64,000 nt of DNA from Streptococcus equinus (GTDB lineage Bacteria > Bacillota > Bacilli > Lactobacillales > Streptococcaceae): NCBI RefSeq assembly GCF_900104225.1, contig NZ_FNJK01000001.1:124001-188000 (forward strand). Direction: 5' to 3'. The notes under the pieces were generated by a model that ran no database searches, was not told where the DNA came from, and saw only the letters and a list, made by a program, of their open reading frames with translations. Positions within the stretch are counted from its first letter, which is position 1; every line of letters starts with the position of its first letter. Position numbers and translations under genes: made by a program. Below are positions 19,103 to 29,334 of this stretch, piece after piece.

Positions 19103-19315
19103 ATGTCAGAATTTAAATTTGAAATCGTTGAACACTTGCTTACCCTATCAGAAAGCGATAAAGGATGGACAAAAGAATTGAACCGTGTCAGCTTTAACGG
19201 TGCTGAACCAAAATTTGATATTCGCTCTTGGAGCCCAGACCACAGCAAGATGGGCAAAGGTGTGACACTTACAAACGATGAATTCAAAATCATTTTGGAT
19301 GCTTTTCGTTCATGA
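19103..19315 (+). CDS. YdbC/PC4-like single-stranded DNA-binding protein
   Basis: 70 residues. MSEFKFEIVEHLLTLSES, then GWTKELNRVSFNGAEPKFDIRSW and GKGVTLTNDEFKIIL match the YdbC family of bacterial PC4-like proteins, which bind single-stranded nucleic acid and are thought to modulate transcription. AGGAGGAGATAAAT is a strong ribosome site. Followed at once by a terminator; a monocistronic unit. Confidence 0.9.
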   Translation: MSEFKFEIVEHLLTLSESDKGWTKELNRVSFNGAEPKFDIRSWSPDHSKMGKGVTLTNDEFKIILDAFRS

Positions 19316-19318
19316 TAA

Positions 19319-19361
19319 AAAAGTCAGCTAATCATTTTTCAAAATGGTTGGCTGTTTTTTT
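19319..19361 (+). terminator. Intrinsic terminator after ydbC
   Basis: 14-bp stem (19325-19338 / 19341-19354) with two G-T pairs, followed by seven T. Confidence 0.9.
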
Positions 19362-19372
19362 GTGATTAAGGC

Positions 19373-19421
19373 TGGTCAAATGCCACTTTTTCCTCTATAA
19401 TAGCCATTGTAAACGTAATCA
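19373..19421 (+). promoter_or_regulatory. Promoter overlapped by a consensus cre site
   Basis: TGGTCA (19373-19378), 17-bp spacer, TATAAT (19396-19401); TTGTAAACGTAATCA at 19407-19421 matches the CcpA operator WTGNAARCGNWWWCW at every position and covers the predicted transcription start. CcpA repression of the following phosphatase gene is the natural reading. Confidence 0.75.
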
Positions 19422-19443
19422 TAAGATTTTTAGGTGAGGACAA

Positions 19444-20196
19444 ATGGCAAATTTTCAGTATAAAAACTATATTTTTGATTTTTACGGTACCTTGGTTGAT
19501 ATTGAGACTGATGAGAAAAATCCCCAATTATGGGCGCAAATGGCAGAACTTTATCGTGCTTATGGAGCTGATTATACTGGACCAGCTCTAAAGACACATT
19601 ATGATGCTTTGATTAAACGCCAAGAAGAGCAGTTGCGTAAGCGACTAAAACTAGAACATGTCGAAGTTGATTTGGTTCATGTCTTTATCGAACTCATGTT
19701 AGAAGCGCCGCAAAAACATGCGACAGATAGTATCATTCTTGATTTGGAAACTTGGGGAAATCTGATTGCTCAGACCTTTAGAATGCTGTCACGCAAAAAA
19801 TTGCAAGCTTACGAAAATACGCTAGCCACTTTGAAAACATTAAAAGAAGCAGGAGCTACGGTCATTTTACTTTCAAATGCTCAGCGTGCATTTACCCAAG
19901 CAGAGATTGAAATGACAGGATGCAGAGAATTTTTGGATAAGATTTACATCTCGTCTGACCACAAAATGAAAAAACCGCAAGTTGACTTTATGAACCTTGT
20001 CCTAAAAGAAAATCAGTTTGATCCAAAAGAAAGTGTCATGGTCGGCAATGACTTCACCAGCGACATGGCAATCGCACAAGCAGCAGGCATGGATGGCATT
20101 TTGCTAAACACCTTCCCATACAGCCAAGAAGACATTCAAAACCTTAACACCATGAATGCCAAAGTGATTAATGATATCAGTGAGTTGGTGGGGTGA
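19444..20196 (+). CDS. HAD superfamily hydrolase (YjjG/haloacid-dehalogenase type)
   Basis: 250 residues, cytosolic. Motif I is YIFDFYGTLVD: nucleophile Asp present, with Tyr instead of the second Asp as in the dehalogenase-like branch. Motif II LLSNAQ near 137, motif III Lys in KMKKPQ, motif IV VGNDFTSDMAIA. A helical cap lies at about 25-110. Likely a nucleotide or small phosphoester phosphatase; substrate unknown. A cre site overlaps its promoter, pointing to carbon-source control. Ribosome site AGGTGAGGA. Confidence 0.88.
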   Translation: MANFQYKNYIFDFYGTLVDIETDEKNPQLWAQMAELYRAYGADYTGPALKTHYDALIKRQEEQLRKRLKLEHVEVDLVHVFIELMLEAPQKHATDSIILDLETWGNLIAQTFRMLSRKKLQAYENTLATLKTLKEAGATVILLSNAQRAFTQAEIEMTGCREFLDKIYISSDHKMKKPQVDFMNLVLKENQFDPKESVMVGNDFTSDMAIAQAAGMDGILLNTFPYSQEDIQNLNTMNAKVINDISELVG

Positions 20197-20203
20197 GAGA
20201 ATG

Positions 20204-20236
20204 AAAAAGAGTTTGGAAATTTTCCAAGCTCTTTTT
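20204..20236 (+). terminator. Intrinsic terminator
   Basis: AAAAAGAG-TTTGGA / TCCAAG-CTCTTTTT arms around AAATTT; a G-T pair. Downstream of the HAD gene. Confidence 0.8.
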
Positions 20237-20259
20237 ATGTTATAAAGATTAGTAACGTT

Positions 20260-21453
20260 TCAAATGCTATAATTTCTTAACTTATTGTTTGAATAATAAA
20301 GTAAAGCGACTAAAAGCAAAGCTCCTGCAAATAGTACAACAAAAATGCGCCATGATAAGAAATCAGCAATAAATCCAAAGAACAGAGAACCAATGGCAAG
20401 TGTTGGAATAGTTATTGTATAAAAAGCACTAAATACTTTTCCAAGGTGCTCATTCGGAATCTCAGTCTGTAAAATTGGCTTTTGAGCAACATGTGTTACT
20501 CCTAAAAATAAGCATGACATAAACCAAATTAGCAAGATGACGAAACGATTTTGTGCCAATGCAGTGGATCCAATTCCGATTCCAAAAATAACAGTTGCTA
20601 GCCAAAAAGCTTTACCGTAACTTAGTTTTTGTAATAAAAAATTTGCCACAAAGGTTGTTCCGAGCAAAGTTCCCACAGCACAAGCAGATACTAAAAGACC
20701 GTAAAAGGCAGAGTTACCAACTTCTTTAGCAATTAGGAGTTGATAAACGTTGAATCCACCAAAGAGAAAGTTAAGAATAGCCCCTCCAAGTGTAATTGAA
20801 AATACGACTTTATTTTTCAAAATAAAGCGAAGTCCGCTAAGGAAGTCTGTTTCTTCAACACTTTTTTCAATTTTTTCTTTAAATCTTATCTTTCTAAACA
20901 AAATGATTGATCCCAAGAAAGTAAAGACATCAATAAAAAGTAAAGGAATATAACTGATAACAGAAAGTAAGAATCCACTAATAGCAGTGAAGACGTATTC
21001 TGTTCCGTTGTAAGCTATAGACATATACATCTCTGCTTTTGCTAAATCTTTTGAAGCGACAATCTTTGGAACCAGCGCATCTTGAACAGTGTAAGTATTT
21101 AGCCCGACAGTTGAGGCGATGAAAACACAAGTAAAAATAATGGCTAAACTAAGATTAGCATTTATGCCTTTTAGGCACATTCCCATAATGATACCTAGTA
21201 CGGCTAATAGTTGTGCCCACTCTAATAGTATTAATAGAAATTTTTTAGGGTGAGAGTCAATCTTCTTGCCAAAAACAAAAGAAAAGGTATTGGGAATAAA
21301 AATTAAAAAATTCAATAGCCCAACATACCAAGCGCTATTTGTCATTTCTAAGACATACCATGATAGAACAATAGTGTAAATTGAATCACCACAATTGCTA
21401 ATTAATCGTCCCAGAAATACATGACTAAAGTCTTTATATTTTTTTAATATCAT
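20260..21453 (-). CDS. MFS drug-type transporter, 12 TM
   Basis: 397 residues, twelve hydrophobic segments. The start MILKKYKDFSHVFLGRLISNCGD resembles Mef-type and related 12-TM MFS exporters, a branch with members annotated as macrolide or general drug efflux. I use ATG 21453, which has AAAGGA at good spacing, rather than 21474. It has its own promoter (TTGACA, 16 bp, TATAAT). Same strand as the TetR gene upstream but separated by that gene's putative terminator. Substrate unknown. Confidence 0.87.
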   Translation of the reverse strand: MILKKYKDFSHVFLGRLISNCGDSIYTIVLSWYVLEMTNSAWYVGLLNFLIFIPNTFSFVFGKKIDSHPKKFLLILLEWAQLLAVLGIIMGMCLKGINANLSLAIIFTCVFIASTVGLNTYTVQDALVPKIVASKDLAKAEMYMSIAYNGTEYVFTAISGFLLSVISYIPLLFIDVFTFLGSIILFRKIRFKEKIEKSVEETDFLSGLRFILKNKVVFSITLGGAILNFLFGGFNVYQLLIAKEVGNSAFYGLLVSACAVGTLLGTTFVANFLLQKLSYGKAFWLATVIFGIGIGSTALAQNRFVILLIWFMSCLFLGVTHVAQKPILQTEIPNEHLGKVFSAFYTITIPTLAIGSLFFGFIADFLSWRIFVVLFAGALLLVALLYYSNNKLRNYSI

Positions 21454-21475
21454 AAATCGTCCTTTCGCTGCCATA

Positions 21476-21503
21476 ATTATAGCTGATTTTAATATTTTGT
21501 CAA
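21476..21503 (-). promoter_or_regulatory. Promoter of the MFS gene
   Basis: Minus strand TTGACA (21498-21503), 16-bp spacer, TATAAT (21476-21481), both elements perfect. Confidence 0.82.
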
Positions 21504-21540
21504 TATAAAAAATATTTCGATAATTTTTGCTGAGTTAAAT

Positions 21541-21567
21541 TAAAAAAATCCCCAGAGAAATATGGGG
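21541..21567 (-). terminator. Weak terminator after tetR-like gene
   Basis: CCCC / GGGG arms and an ATTTTTTT run on the minus strand; short stem. Confidence 0.45.
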
Positions 21568-21573
21568 GTTCTC

Positions 21574-22113
21574 TCACAAAAACAATTCTTCCAATTTGAC
21601 GATAATATTGCTGATTTCTTCTGGGCTTTTTTTAAAGTCACTTTCAATCCATGCGGAAATGATTCGCTCAAAAGAGGCGCAGAAGGCTTCAATAATCAAA
21701 TCATCAGTTATTTTACTTTTTTGTTTGATTCTATTTTTGAGATTAACATTTGTTGTGACCAATCGTTCTAGTAGTACACGAACGGTTTTTGAAAATTGTA
21801 CATGAGGCGCTTGTGAGATGACTTTGAAGTGTTTGGCATCATCTTTAATATACTTTAGACTTTCGAGGATTTTATCTGGTTTATCAAGATTTCCCTTGGA
21901 TAAAATATTCCAGAATCTTTCGGAGGTTTCGTCACTGATGGTTGTTGCTAGGTCATCTTTATCAAGAAAATGCTGGTAAAAAGTTCCGCGGCTAACACCA
22001 GCTTTTTTGGCAATGTCAGCGACTGTGATTTCTGAATAAGTTTTGTCAAAAAGCAATTCAATAAGGGCGTTTTTTAGGCTTTCAACGCTGCTTGTTTTTC
22101 GATTAATCGTCAT
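21574..22113 (-). CDS. TetR/AcrR family regulator
   Basis: 179 residues. N-terminal helix-turn-helix (about 8-55): ALIELLFDKTYSEITVADIAKKAG then VSRGTFYQHFLDKDDL, the TetR signature. The helical C-terminal ligand-binding part is typical in length. Divergent from the DHA2 exporter with 157 bp between, which usually means it represses that exporter; it could also act on the MFS gene downstream. I could not define a convincing operator. Confidence 0.9.
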   Translation of the reverse strand: MTINRKTSSVESLKNALIELLFDKTYSEITVADIAKKAGVSRGTFYQHFLDKDDLATTISDETSERFWNILSKGNLDKPDKILESLKYIKDDAKHFKVISQAPHVQFSKTVRVLLERLVTTNVNLKNRIKQKSKITDDLIIEAFCASFERIISAWIESDFKKSPEEISNIIVKLEELFL

Positions 22114-22270
22114 ATTTTTCCCTTAATTAAACACATTATTAAAATCTGTCATGGTTTTTGGTTTGTTAATATTGTATTATTTTTTCGTAAAATGTTAAAG
22201 CGTTGACTTATCGTATTAAGCTTTTTGAAGCATAATGGGGTATGAGTTTTTATGAAGAAAGGATAGGAAT

Positions 22271-24040
22271 ATGTCAAAGACAAGAAAAGTATTTGGGTTC
22301 GTCGGATTAGTTCTTGCCATGTTTATGGGAGCTTTGGATGCTACTATCGTTAATATTGCCTTACCAGACATTATGAAGCATCTCAATTCTAGTTTGACAG
22401 ATACGAGCTGGGTTTCAACGATTTATGTTTTGGCAATGGCTGCTTTTATTATTACAGCTTCTAAGCTCGCTGATTTGTATGGTCGTAGATTAGTTATGCT
22501 GATTGGTGTTGCTATATTTGGAGTCTTTTCATTTGCTTGCATGATGGCAAATTCGCTAAGTTTTTTAATTGCTTTCCGATTTTTCCAAGGAATCGGTGGG
22601 GCAATTTTGACACCGATTGTTTTACCAATGGGGATTGCACTTTTTGGAAAAGCAAACACAAGTAAGGTAACAGCAGTTATAGGTGCATTCAGCGCTTTGG
22701 CTGCAGCAAGCGGTCCAGTCATAGGTGGCTTTATCATTAATTGGGCAAGCTACAATTGGATTTTTGGAATTAATATTCCAATTGCTTTGATTTCTTTTGT
22801 GCTTATTCTAGTTGGCAATGAGGAATCTTATGATTTTAGTATTGCTAAAGAAATTGACTGGCTTGGTATGGTATTTTTGACTTGTGCCTTAGGAGGTTTG
22901 ACATTTGGTCTTCTAGAAGGAAGAGAATATGGTTGGACGTCAACTATCATTTTATCAAGCTTTGCTATTAGTTTAGTTGGCTTAATCTTGTTAATTTTTG
23001 TAGAAGGAAAAGTAAAATCACCGATTATTGAATTATCACTGTTTAAAGAAAAGACCTTTACAGCCTCAAGCATTATTTACATGATTTTTGGTTTTGCAAT
23101 TATTGTACCGTCATTGATTTTGAATTACTTCCTTCAAAATGTTCGTGGCTATAGCGCTCTTCATTCAGCTTATCTTATCGTGCCAACCTCTTTAGCGATT
23201 GCTGTGGGAATGCCTCTAGCAACCAAAATGTACCAAAAACTTTCTGCGAAACTTCTTATTGGTATTGGGATGTTTATCACAGCAGCTGGACTTTTTATGC
23301 TAAGCTTAGTTCAATTTGAAACTTCAGAAGCTATTATCATTTGTTGTAATGTGATTATTGGTCTTGGTTTAGGATTTATGGCGATGTCTATGACTGCTTC
23401 TGTAAGATACCTTCCTGTTATTAAAGCAGGAATTGGTTCTGGGATTGTCAACGCTTCAAGATATATTGGGCAAGCGATTAGTATGGCATTACTTGTGACT
23501 ATTTTGAATGCTAATATTAACACGGCTAAGGATAATATCAGGCATGATGCTTATGTTCAAATTGATAAGCATCAGTTATCAAATTCAGTGAAAATAGTTG
23601 CTAAAAAAGAAATCAAAGAAGTATTTGAATCTACAAGCAAGACCACTGATTCTTCTAAACAACAAAGCCAAATGTTTACGAAGGTAAAAGCTGCAGCTAA
23701 AAAGACTGATAATCTTCCTCTCCCTAAGAAAGGCAGTGATTATCGAAAACTCTATGATGCCAATAGTCAATTAGTCGTAGGCTCAGAAAAAGTCGTAGCC
23801 AATCTTCCAAAACAAATCAGCTCAGCCTTAACACCTTTAAGCCAAGGACAAACACAACTAGGACAAGGTATTCAACTCCTAGCCCAAAAAGAAGAACTAA
23901 CCGATACCTTCCAAAAAATTAAAGACTCAAAAAACAAAAATCTTAGCCAAGCCTTTAACCAAGTCTTTATTATCGGTTCTTTGATTGTCCTAATCACAAG
24001 CCCACTCGCTTACTTCACTGATAAAAAAGAAAAAAAGTGA
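22271..24040 (+). CDS. DHA2 (EmrB/QacA-type) 14-TM exporter with long extracellular loop
   Basis: 589 residues. Motif D1 LDATIVNIALPDI (about 23-35), motif A KLADLYGRR near 66-74 and 14 predicted membrane helices place it in the drug:H+ antiporter 2 family. Between the last two helices is a polar insertion of about 140 residues (about 417-557) with Lys/Ser/Gln-rich helical sequence and LSQGQTQLGQG; most DHA2 proteins lack it, but such insertions occur in Gram-positive members. AGAAAGGATAGGAAT precedes the ATG. Divergent TetR gene suggests inducible expression. Confidence 0.9.
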   Translation: MSKTRKVFGFVGLVLAMFMGALDATIVNIALPDIMKHLNSSLTDTSWVSTIYVLAMAAFIITASKLADLYGRRLVMLIGVAIFGVFSFACMMANSLSFLIAFRFFQGIGGAILTPIVLPMGIALFGKANTSKVTAVIGAFSALAAASGPVIGGFIINWASYNWIFGINIPIALISFVLILVGNEESYDFSIAKEIDWLGMVFLTCALGGLTFGLLEGREYGWTSTIILSSFAISLVGLILLIFVEGKVKSPIIELSLFKEKTFTASSIIYMIFGFAIIVPSLILNYFLQNVRGYSALHSAYLIVPTSLAIAVGMPLATKMYQKLSAKLLIGIGMFITAAGLFMLSLVQFETSEAIIICCNVIIGLGLGFMAMSMTASVRYLPVIKAGIGSGIVNASRYIGQAISMALLVTILNANINTAKDNIRHDAYVQIDKHQLSNSVKIVAKKEIKEVFESTSKTTDSSKQQSQMFTKVKAAAKKTDNLPLPKKGSDYRKLYDANSQLVVGSEKVVANLPKQISSALTPLSQGQTQLGQGIQLLAQKEELTDTFQKIKDSKNKNLSQAFNQVFIIGSLIVLITSPLAYFTDKKEKK

Positions 24041-24061
24041 TGGAGAAAATTTGAGTATAGG

Positions 24062-24092
24062 AAAACCACCTGCTAAAAAGTAGGTGGTTTTT
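24062..24092 (+). terminator. Intrinsic terminator after DHA2 exporter
   Basis: AAAACCACCTGC / GTAGGTGGTTTTT arms with loop TAAAAA. Confidence 0.88.
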
Positions 24093-24316
24093 GATGAAAA
24101 AATCTAATTTTTAGATAATTAGAGTATTGAAAAAGAGGGTTAGAAGTATTAGAATAGCGAGGAGAGTATATTTAATAAGATTTTAGATACATTAATAATG
24201 TAAATAGTAATCTTATGCAGAAGACAGAAAATAAAAAGATTTTTGAAAAAGTGTTAAATGATTTTATAAAAAATAGCAAAAATTATTTGATAAGGATGAA
24301 AGGAGAGGGATTAAGT

Positions 24317-25555
24317 ATGTCACAAATTACTACTGTTAATTTATTTCTTTTAATATTTATTTTTTTCTATTTTCTTATGAAAAGAAGATATAGAAAATTT
24401 GGATACTCTCCGTCTAATAAATTGATTGATAGAGATTATAAAAAATGGTATCGATTATATTGTACTTCAATGAATAGAAAAAGGGTAACAATATATGAAA
24501 TTGACAGAATGATTTTGGAATTAAAGAATATTTTATTAAAAAAAGGTGTTACCAAGACTATTGTTGATGATTATATAGTTATGTTGGAAGAAAATGATCA
24601 AAAATTAGGTTTTAAAGACTTAATTATTGCAGTTCTCGGATTTATTAGTGCAAATTCTTGGGTGAATGATCAATTAAATAAGGTTAATGCGAAAAGTTTA
24701 CTAAGTGCAATAAATAATGAAGAGTCTAAACAAAAGTTTTTATTTTTAATTCTAATATTTTCTATTCTTCTTGCGGTGATTTTATTATTTGTTTTTCTAT
24801 ATATAATTTTCAAAGTTGATTCAACAAATAATGAAAATCAGAAATTGGTTTTATTAAAAAGATTATCTACTATTTGGGATTTTGATATAAACACAGAAGT
24901 GAAAACTTTTGATGATTTAGAAAAATTTCGGAAAAATGGATCAGGTAATGTAGATAATATAATTTATTCAAAAATTGAATTTCCCCGTTCAAGTATTGAT
25001 AAATGTATAGATAATTCTATCGGTGATAAAGTAAATATTATATTGTCTTTTTTTAGTGATTTGTTTTCAAATTCAAAAGATGGGATTGCCCAAATAATTT
25101 CAAAGATTATAAATATTATTATTGGTTTTACAGTATTTATTATGGCAACTACAATAATTATTTCTTTGAATTTATTGTTTTGGATAATTGATTCCATGAC
25201 CATTAACTTAGTAATTAGACGGGTGATATTTCTATTGTTTCTTATTTTTCTTGTTTTTGCATTTATTTTAGTGTTTAGCATATATAATTCTCAAATTAGT
25301 ATTAATATTGATGAAAGAAAAAAACTTAGGGATATAGCGGATTATCAAATTGTTCTGATAAAAAAAAGAGTTATTTGGGGGTGGATACAAGGAATCCTCT
25401 ATTTTTTAGTCATTGCTGGAACTTGGTACTTTCTGTATTTTCTATGGAAAGAAGTACATTTTAATCATCCCTTATTTATAATTTTACAAGGAGTTTTCTT
25501 TTCTATTTTTTTAATAGTAGGCTATATTGTTACTGTTGAAAAAAATATACAGTAA
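24317..25555 (+). CDS. Uncharacterised multi-pass membrane protein (AT-rich, accessory)
   Basis: 412 residues from ATG 24317, chosen because AGGAGAGGG (24301-24309) lies 7 nt upstream; the ATG at 24215 has no ribosome site. Layout: one N-terminal membrane helix (6-22) followed by RRYRK, a cytoplasmic helical region (25-138), a helix (141-165), a soluble stretch (167-255), then strongly hydrophobic segments at about 262-292, 303-323, 353-377 and 384-406. No catalytic motif recognised. Base composition is clearly more AT-rich than the flanking genes, and it converges on the AIPR gene, both suggesting acquired DNA. It could be a membrane effector of a defence locus, but nothing in the sequence proves it. 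Confidence 0.72.
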   Translation: MSQITTVNLFLLIFIFFYFLMKRRYRKFGYSPSNKLIDRDYKKWYRLYCTSMNRKRVTIYEIDRMILELKNILLKKGVTKTIVDDYIVMLEENDQKLGFKDLIIAVLGFISANSWVNDQLNKVNAKSLLSAINNEESKQKFLFLILIFSILLAVILLFVFLYIIFKVDSTNNENQKLVLLKRLSTIWDFDINTEVKTFDDLEKFRKNGSGNVDNIIYSKIEFPRSSIDKCIDNSIGDKVNIILSFFSDLFSNSKDGIAQIISKIINIIIGFTVFIMATTIIISLNLLFWIIDSMTINLVIRRVIFLLFLIFLVFAFILVFSIYNSQISINIDERKKLRDIADYQIVLIKKRVIWGWIQGILYFLVIAGTWYFLYFLWKEVHFNHPLFIILQGVFFSIFLIVGYIVTVEKNIQ

Positions 25556-25734
25556 GAATAAATACTTTGCGGATTGAGTTTTGTTAGTTGATAAGCAACT
25601 TAAACTTAATAGAGGTTATTGTACGAAATGCAATAATAGGGTCACAATATTGGATCGTTAAGTGTGGAAGTAGCAGTTAAAATTGTTTTGTTTTCACTAA
25701 CATAATTACATTGATTTAGGTTTATTCTGAAAAG

Positions 25735-25769
25735 AAAAAGACACTAATATATTTTTAGTGTCTTTTTTT
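25735..25769. terminator. Bidirectional terminator
   Basis: AAAAAGACACTAA / TTAGTGTCTTTTT arms around TATATTT, between the convergent membrane-protein and AIPR genes. Confidence 0.88.
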
Positions 25770-25773
25770 GTGA

Positions 25774-27561
25774 TCAATTTCGCTTGAAAAGATTTCCGTA
25801 GTATGAAATGAGTTCTTCCTCATTTTTGCGTTGTTTCAGGTGTGCAACATATCTATCTAAAATTGTTTCTGAATACTTTTTATCGGTTTTTAAAAAATTA
25901 CTGATACTTGTAACTTTTCCAGCATCAAATTCAGTTTTGTAGTAGTCAGTTATAGCTTGAGTTAACTCAAGTACTAAGTCTGTAATTAATTTATCAATGT
26001 CATCTTCATGGTAATTAGATATAAATGAACCAAATTCAAAGTTATCTGAGATATTTGAATGAGCTGATGTTTCAATATCTTTGTTTGTTAAGGAGTAAAT
26101 AAAGCCAAATAAGGCAAAAATAGCGAGTTTACCATTGCTTAAAATATTAACTTCATCAGCTGTCATTCGATCATCAGTACCGTTTTTAAAATTTTGAATT
26201 ATTTTATCAACCCTTTTACTTAAGTCGATTAAATCAACTAAGAAATCAATTCTGTTAGGTTCTTTATCATATTTTTGTAAGAATACTTTTCTATAATGGG
26301 CATTATTAGCAAATAAAGAGGCTTTATTTGATCTAGCAGTACCTGGTCTTTGTAAAACAAAAGAAAAGTATAATTGTGCTAAATCATCATTTTTGATTTT
26401 TTTGTCTGAATATTTTCGTGGTGCAGTTATTCCTCTTTTAATTTCTAAGAAGAAGTCACGATCCAGAAGTAATTGCTTTAATTTTATCATTTCAGGGGAA
26501 TTTGATTTTAAGTCTCTAGGTTGAATTGGTTTTTGTGAGTTTGTTGCTTCAGCTATTTCATTATAGAAGCTCATAGAATTATTTTCATCCAGTTTTTCAT
26601 TACTTTTAATGATTTTACACATTACATAAAAATCAAGATCATCAGACTCATAGTTTTTAGCTATTAGAGTAGTAGTTTGACCTCCGTTAACGATCGAGAA
26701 GTCGTAGACATTTACTGTATTTCCATCAAGGTTATAATCACTACAAGCGATTGTAAGTCCATTGTTTTTAAACCAAAAATCATCTCTATCTTTTTTTATA
26801 GTTGTTTTTATGGCTTCGTCCACATTTTTAGATTTTATATATCTTCTAATGTTTAAGTTAAATAATCCATTGCTTTCATAACGGTCAAAGGCTTCCTTTA
26901 GACTTCCTGCACTGACATTAACGATGATTCCTTCAGTTGAATTCGACTGATAGTGAAGATAATTTTTGGGGGTATCGATTTTAAATTTATATTCTGGAAC
27001 TACTTTAAGTTCGGTTTTTAAGTCGTTTATAGTTTTTTCAATGTCGGTTAAATCATTGAAAATTAAGTCAGAATACTGAGCTCTTCCCTCAACTCTTGAA
27101 ATGACCTTGCTAGTATTGAAAGAAGATAATGATGTAAATATATAATCAATATTTCCTTCATTATCATCGGTCAATCGATCTAATACTTCTAAAACTTTTT
27201 GCTTTAAGCTTGTACTGTAATTTGATGTTTGCATTTTGTAAAAATTTTGAATAGTAGAGTCGAGTTTTTCTATTTCAGCAACTGCATCATTAACAGAAAT
27301 TTTATTAGAATACTTATTTTGACCAATTATTACTTTTGAGTTTTCATCATCATAGTAAATGAAATCTATACCACCATCTGAAACACCGTCAGTGATGTTT
27401 TGATTAATGATGTTATACCAATTTTTTTGGTAATCTATTGAGTTATAACAGAATAATGAACATATTAAAAAATCGAAGGCTTTTTCCTTTGATAATTTAT
27501 TACCAAATTGTTCACTCAATTTAATTATTTTTTGAATTTCATTATCTAATATCGCTGACAT
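25774..27561 (-). CDS. AIPR family protein (abortive-infection phage resistance)
   Basis: 595 residues. The central block FWFKNNGLTI (262-271) followed by DFSIVNGGQTT (287-297) and later NSQKPIQPRDLKS is characteristic of the AIPR family (PF10592), named for abortive phage infection. The N-terminal region holds SDGGIDF (61-67) and GQNKYS (80-85), the spacing of a PD-(D/E)xK-like nuclease core with QxK in place of ExK (Asp66, Gln81, Lys83). AGGAGA precedes the ATG. No methylase or second canonical defence gene is adjacent; the convergent membrane gene is the only accessory neighbour. AT-rich like that neighbour, inserted next to lysS. Confidence 0.87.
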   Translation of the reverse strand: MSAILDNEIQKIIKLSEQFGNKLSKEKAFDFLICSLFCYNSIDYQKNWYNIINQNITDGVSDGGIDFIYYDDENSKVIIGQNKYSNKISVNDAVAEIEKLDSTIQNFYKMQTSNYSTSLKQKVLEVLDRLTDDNEGNIDYIFTSLSSFNTSKVISRVEGRAQYSDLIFNDLTDIEKTINDLKTELKVVPEYKFKIDTPKNYLHYQSNSTEGIIVNVSAGSLKEAFDRYESNGLFNLNIRRYIKSKNVDEAIKTTIKKDRDDFWFKNNGLTIACSDYNLDGNTVNVYDFSIVNGGQTTTLIAKNYESDDLDFYVMCKIIKSNEKLDENNSMSFYNEIAEATNSQKPIQPRDLKSNSPEMIKLKQLLLDRDFFLEIKRGITAPRKYSDKKIKNDDLAQLYFSFVLQRPGTARSNKASLFANNAHYRKVFLQKYDKEPNRIDFLVDLIDLSKRVDKIIQNFKNGTDDRMTADEVNILSNGKLAIFALFGFIYSLTNKDIETSAHSNISDNFEFGSFISNYHEDDIDKLITDLVLELTQAITDYYKTEFDAGKVTSISNFLKTDKKYSETILDRYVAHLKQRKNEEELISYYGNLFKRN

Positions 27562-27596
27562 AATTTTTCTCCTAATTTTATATGTAACAATTGTAT

Positions 27597-27628
27597 CAAA
27601 AAAACATCTCTATCTTAGAGATGCTTTT
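27597..27628 (-). terminator. Terminator of lysS
   Basis: CATCTCTA / TAGAGATG arms (27605-27612 / 27616-27623) with A run on the plus strand, i.e. T run in the lysS transcript. It overlaps the upstream region of the AIPR gene. Confidence 0.85.
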
Positions 27629-27652
27629 TGAATACAAGTTTAAATTTGGTGA

Positions 27653-29188
<1,536 letters not shown>

Positions 29189-29334
29189 CTAGAATTCACT
29201 TTATTTTTGCTTGTGTTAGGGTGGCTTTTGGCAAGAAAGTGTTTTCTGGTCGCAGAATTGACTTTAATTGAAAAGAAGGGCAAAAAATAGTATAATATGT
29301 GACGGTAAAAATAACTTAGAGAGAAAAGAGATTC

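Noticed and set aside
22114..22270. Operator for the TetR regulator
   Set aside because: Only weak 4-bp half sites (CTTA ... TAAG) were visible; not enough to call.
24110..24190. Minus-strand hydrophobic reading (LLAILILLTLFFNTLII)
   Set aside because: No start codon or ribosome site in frame; could be a relic of a small toxin-like peptide, but cannot be supported.
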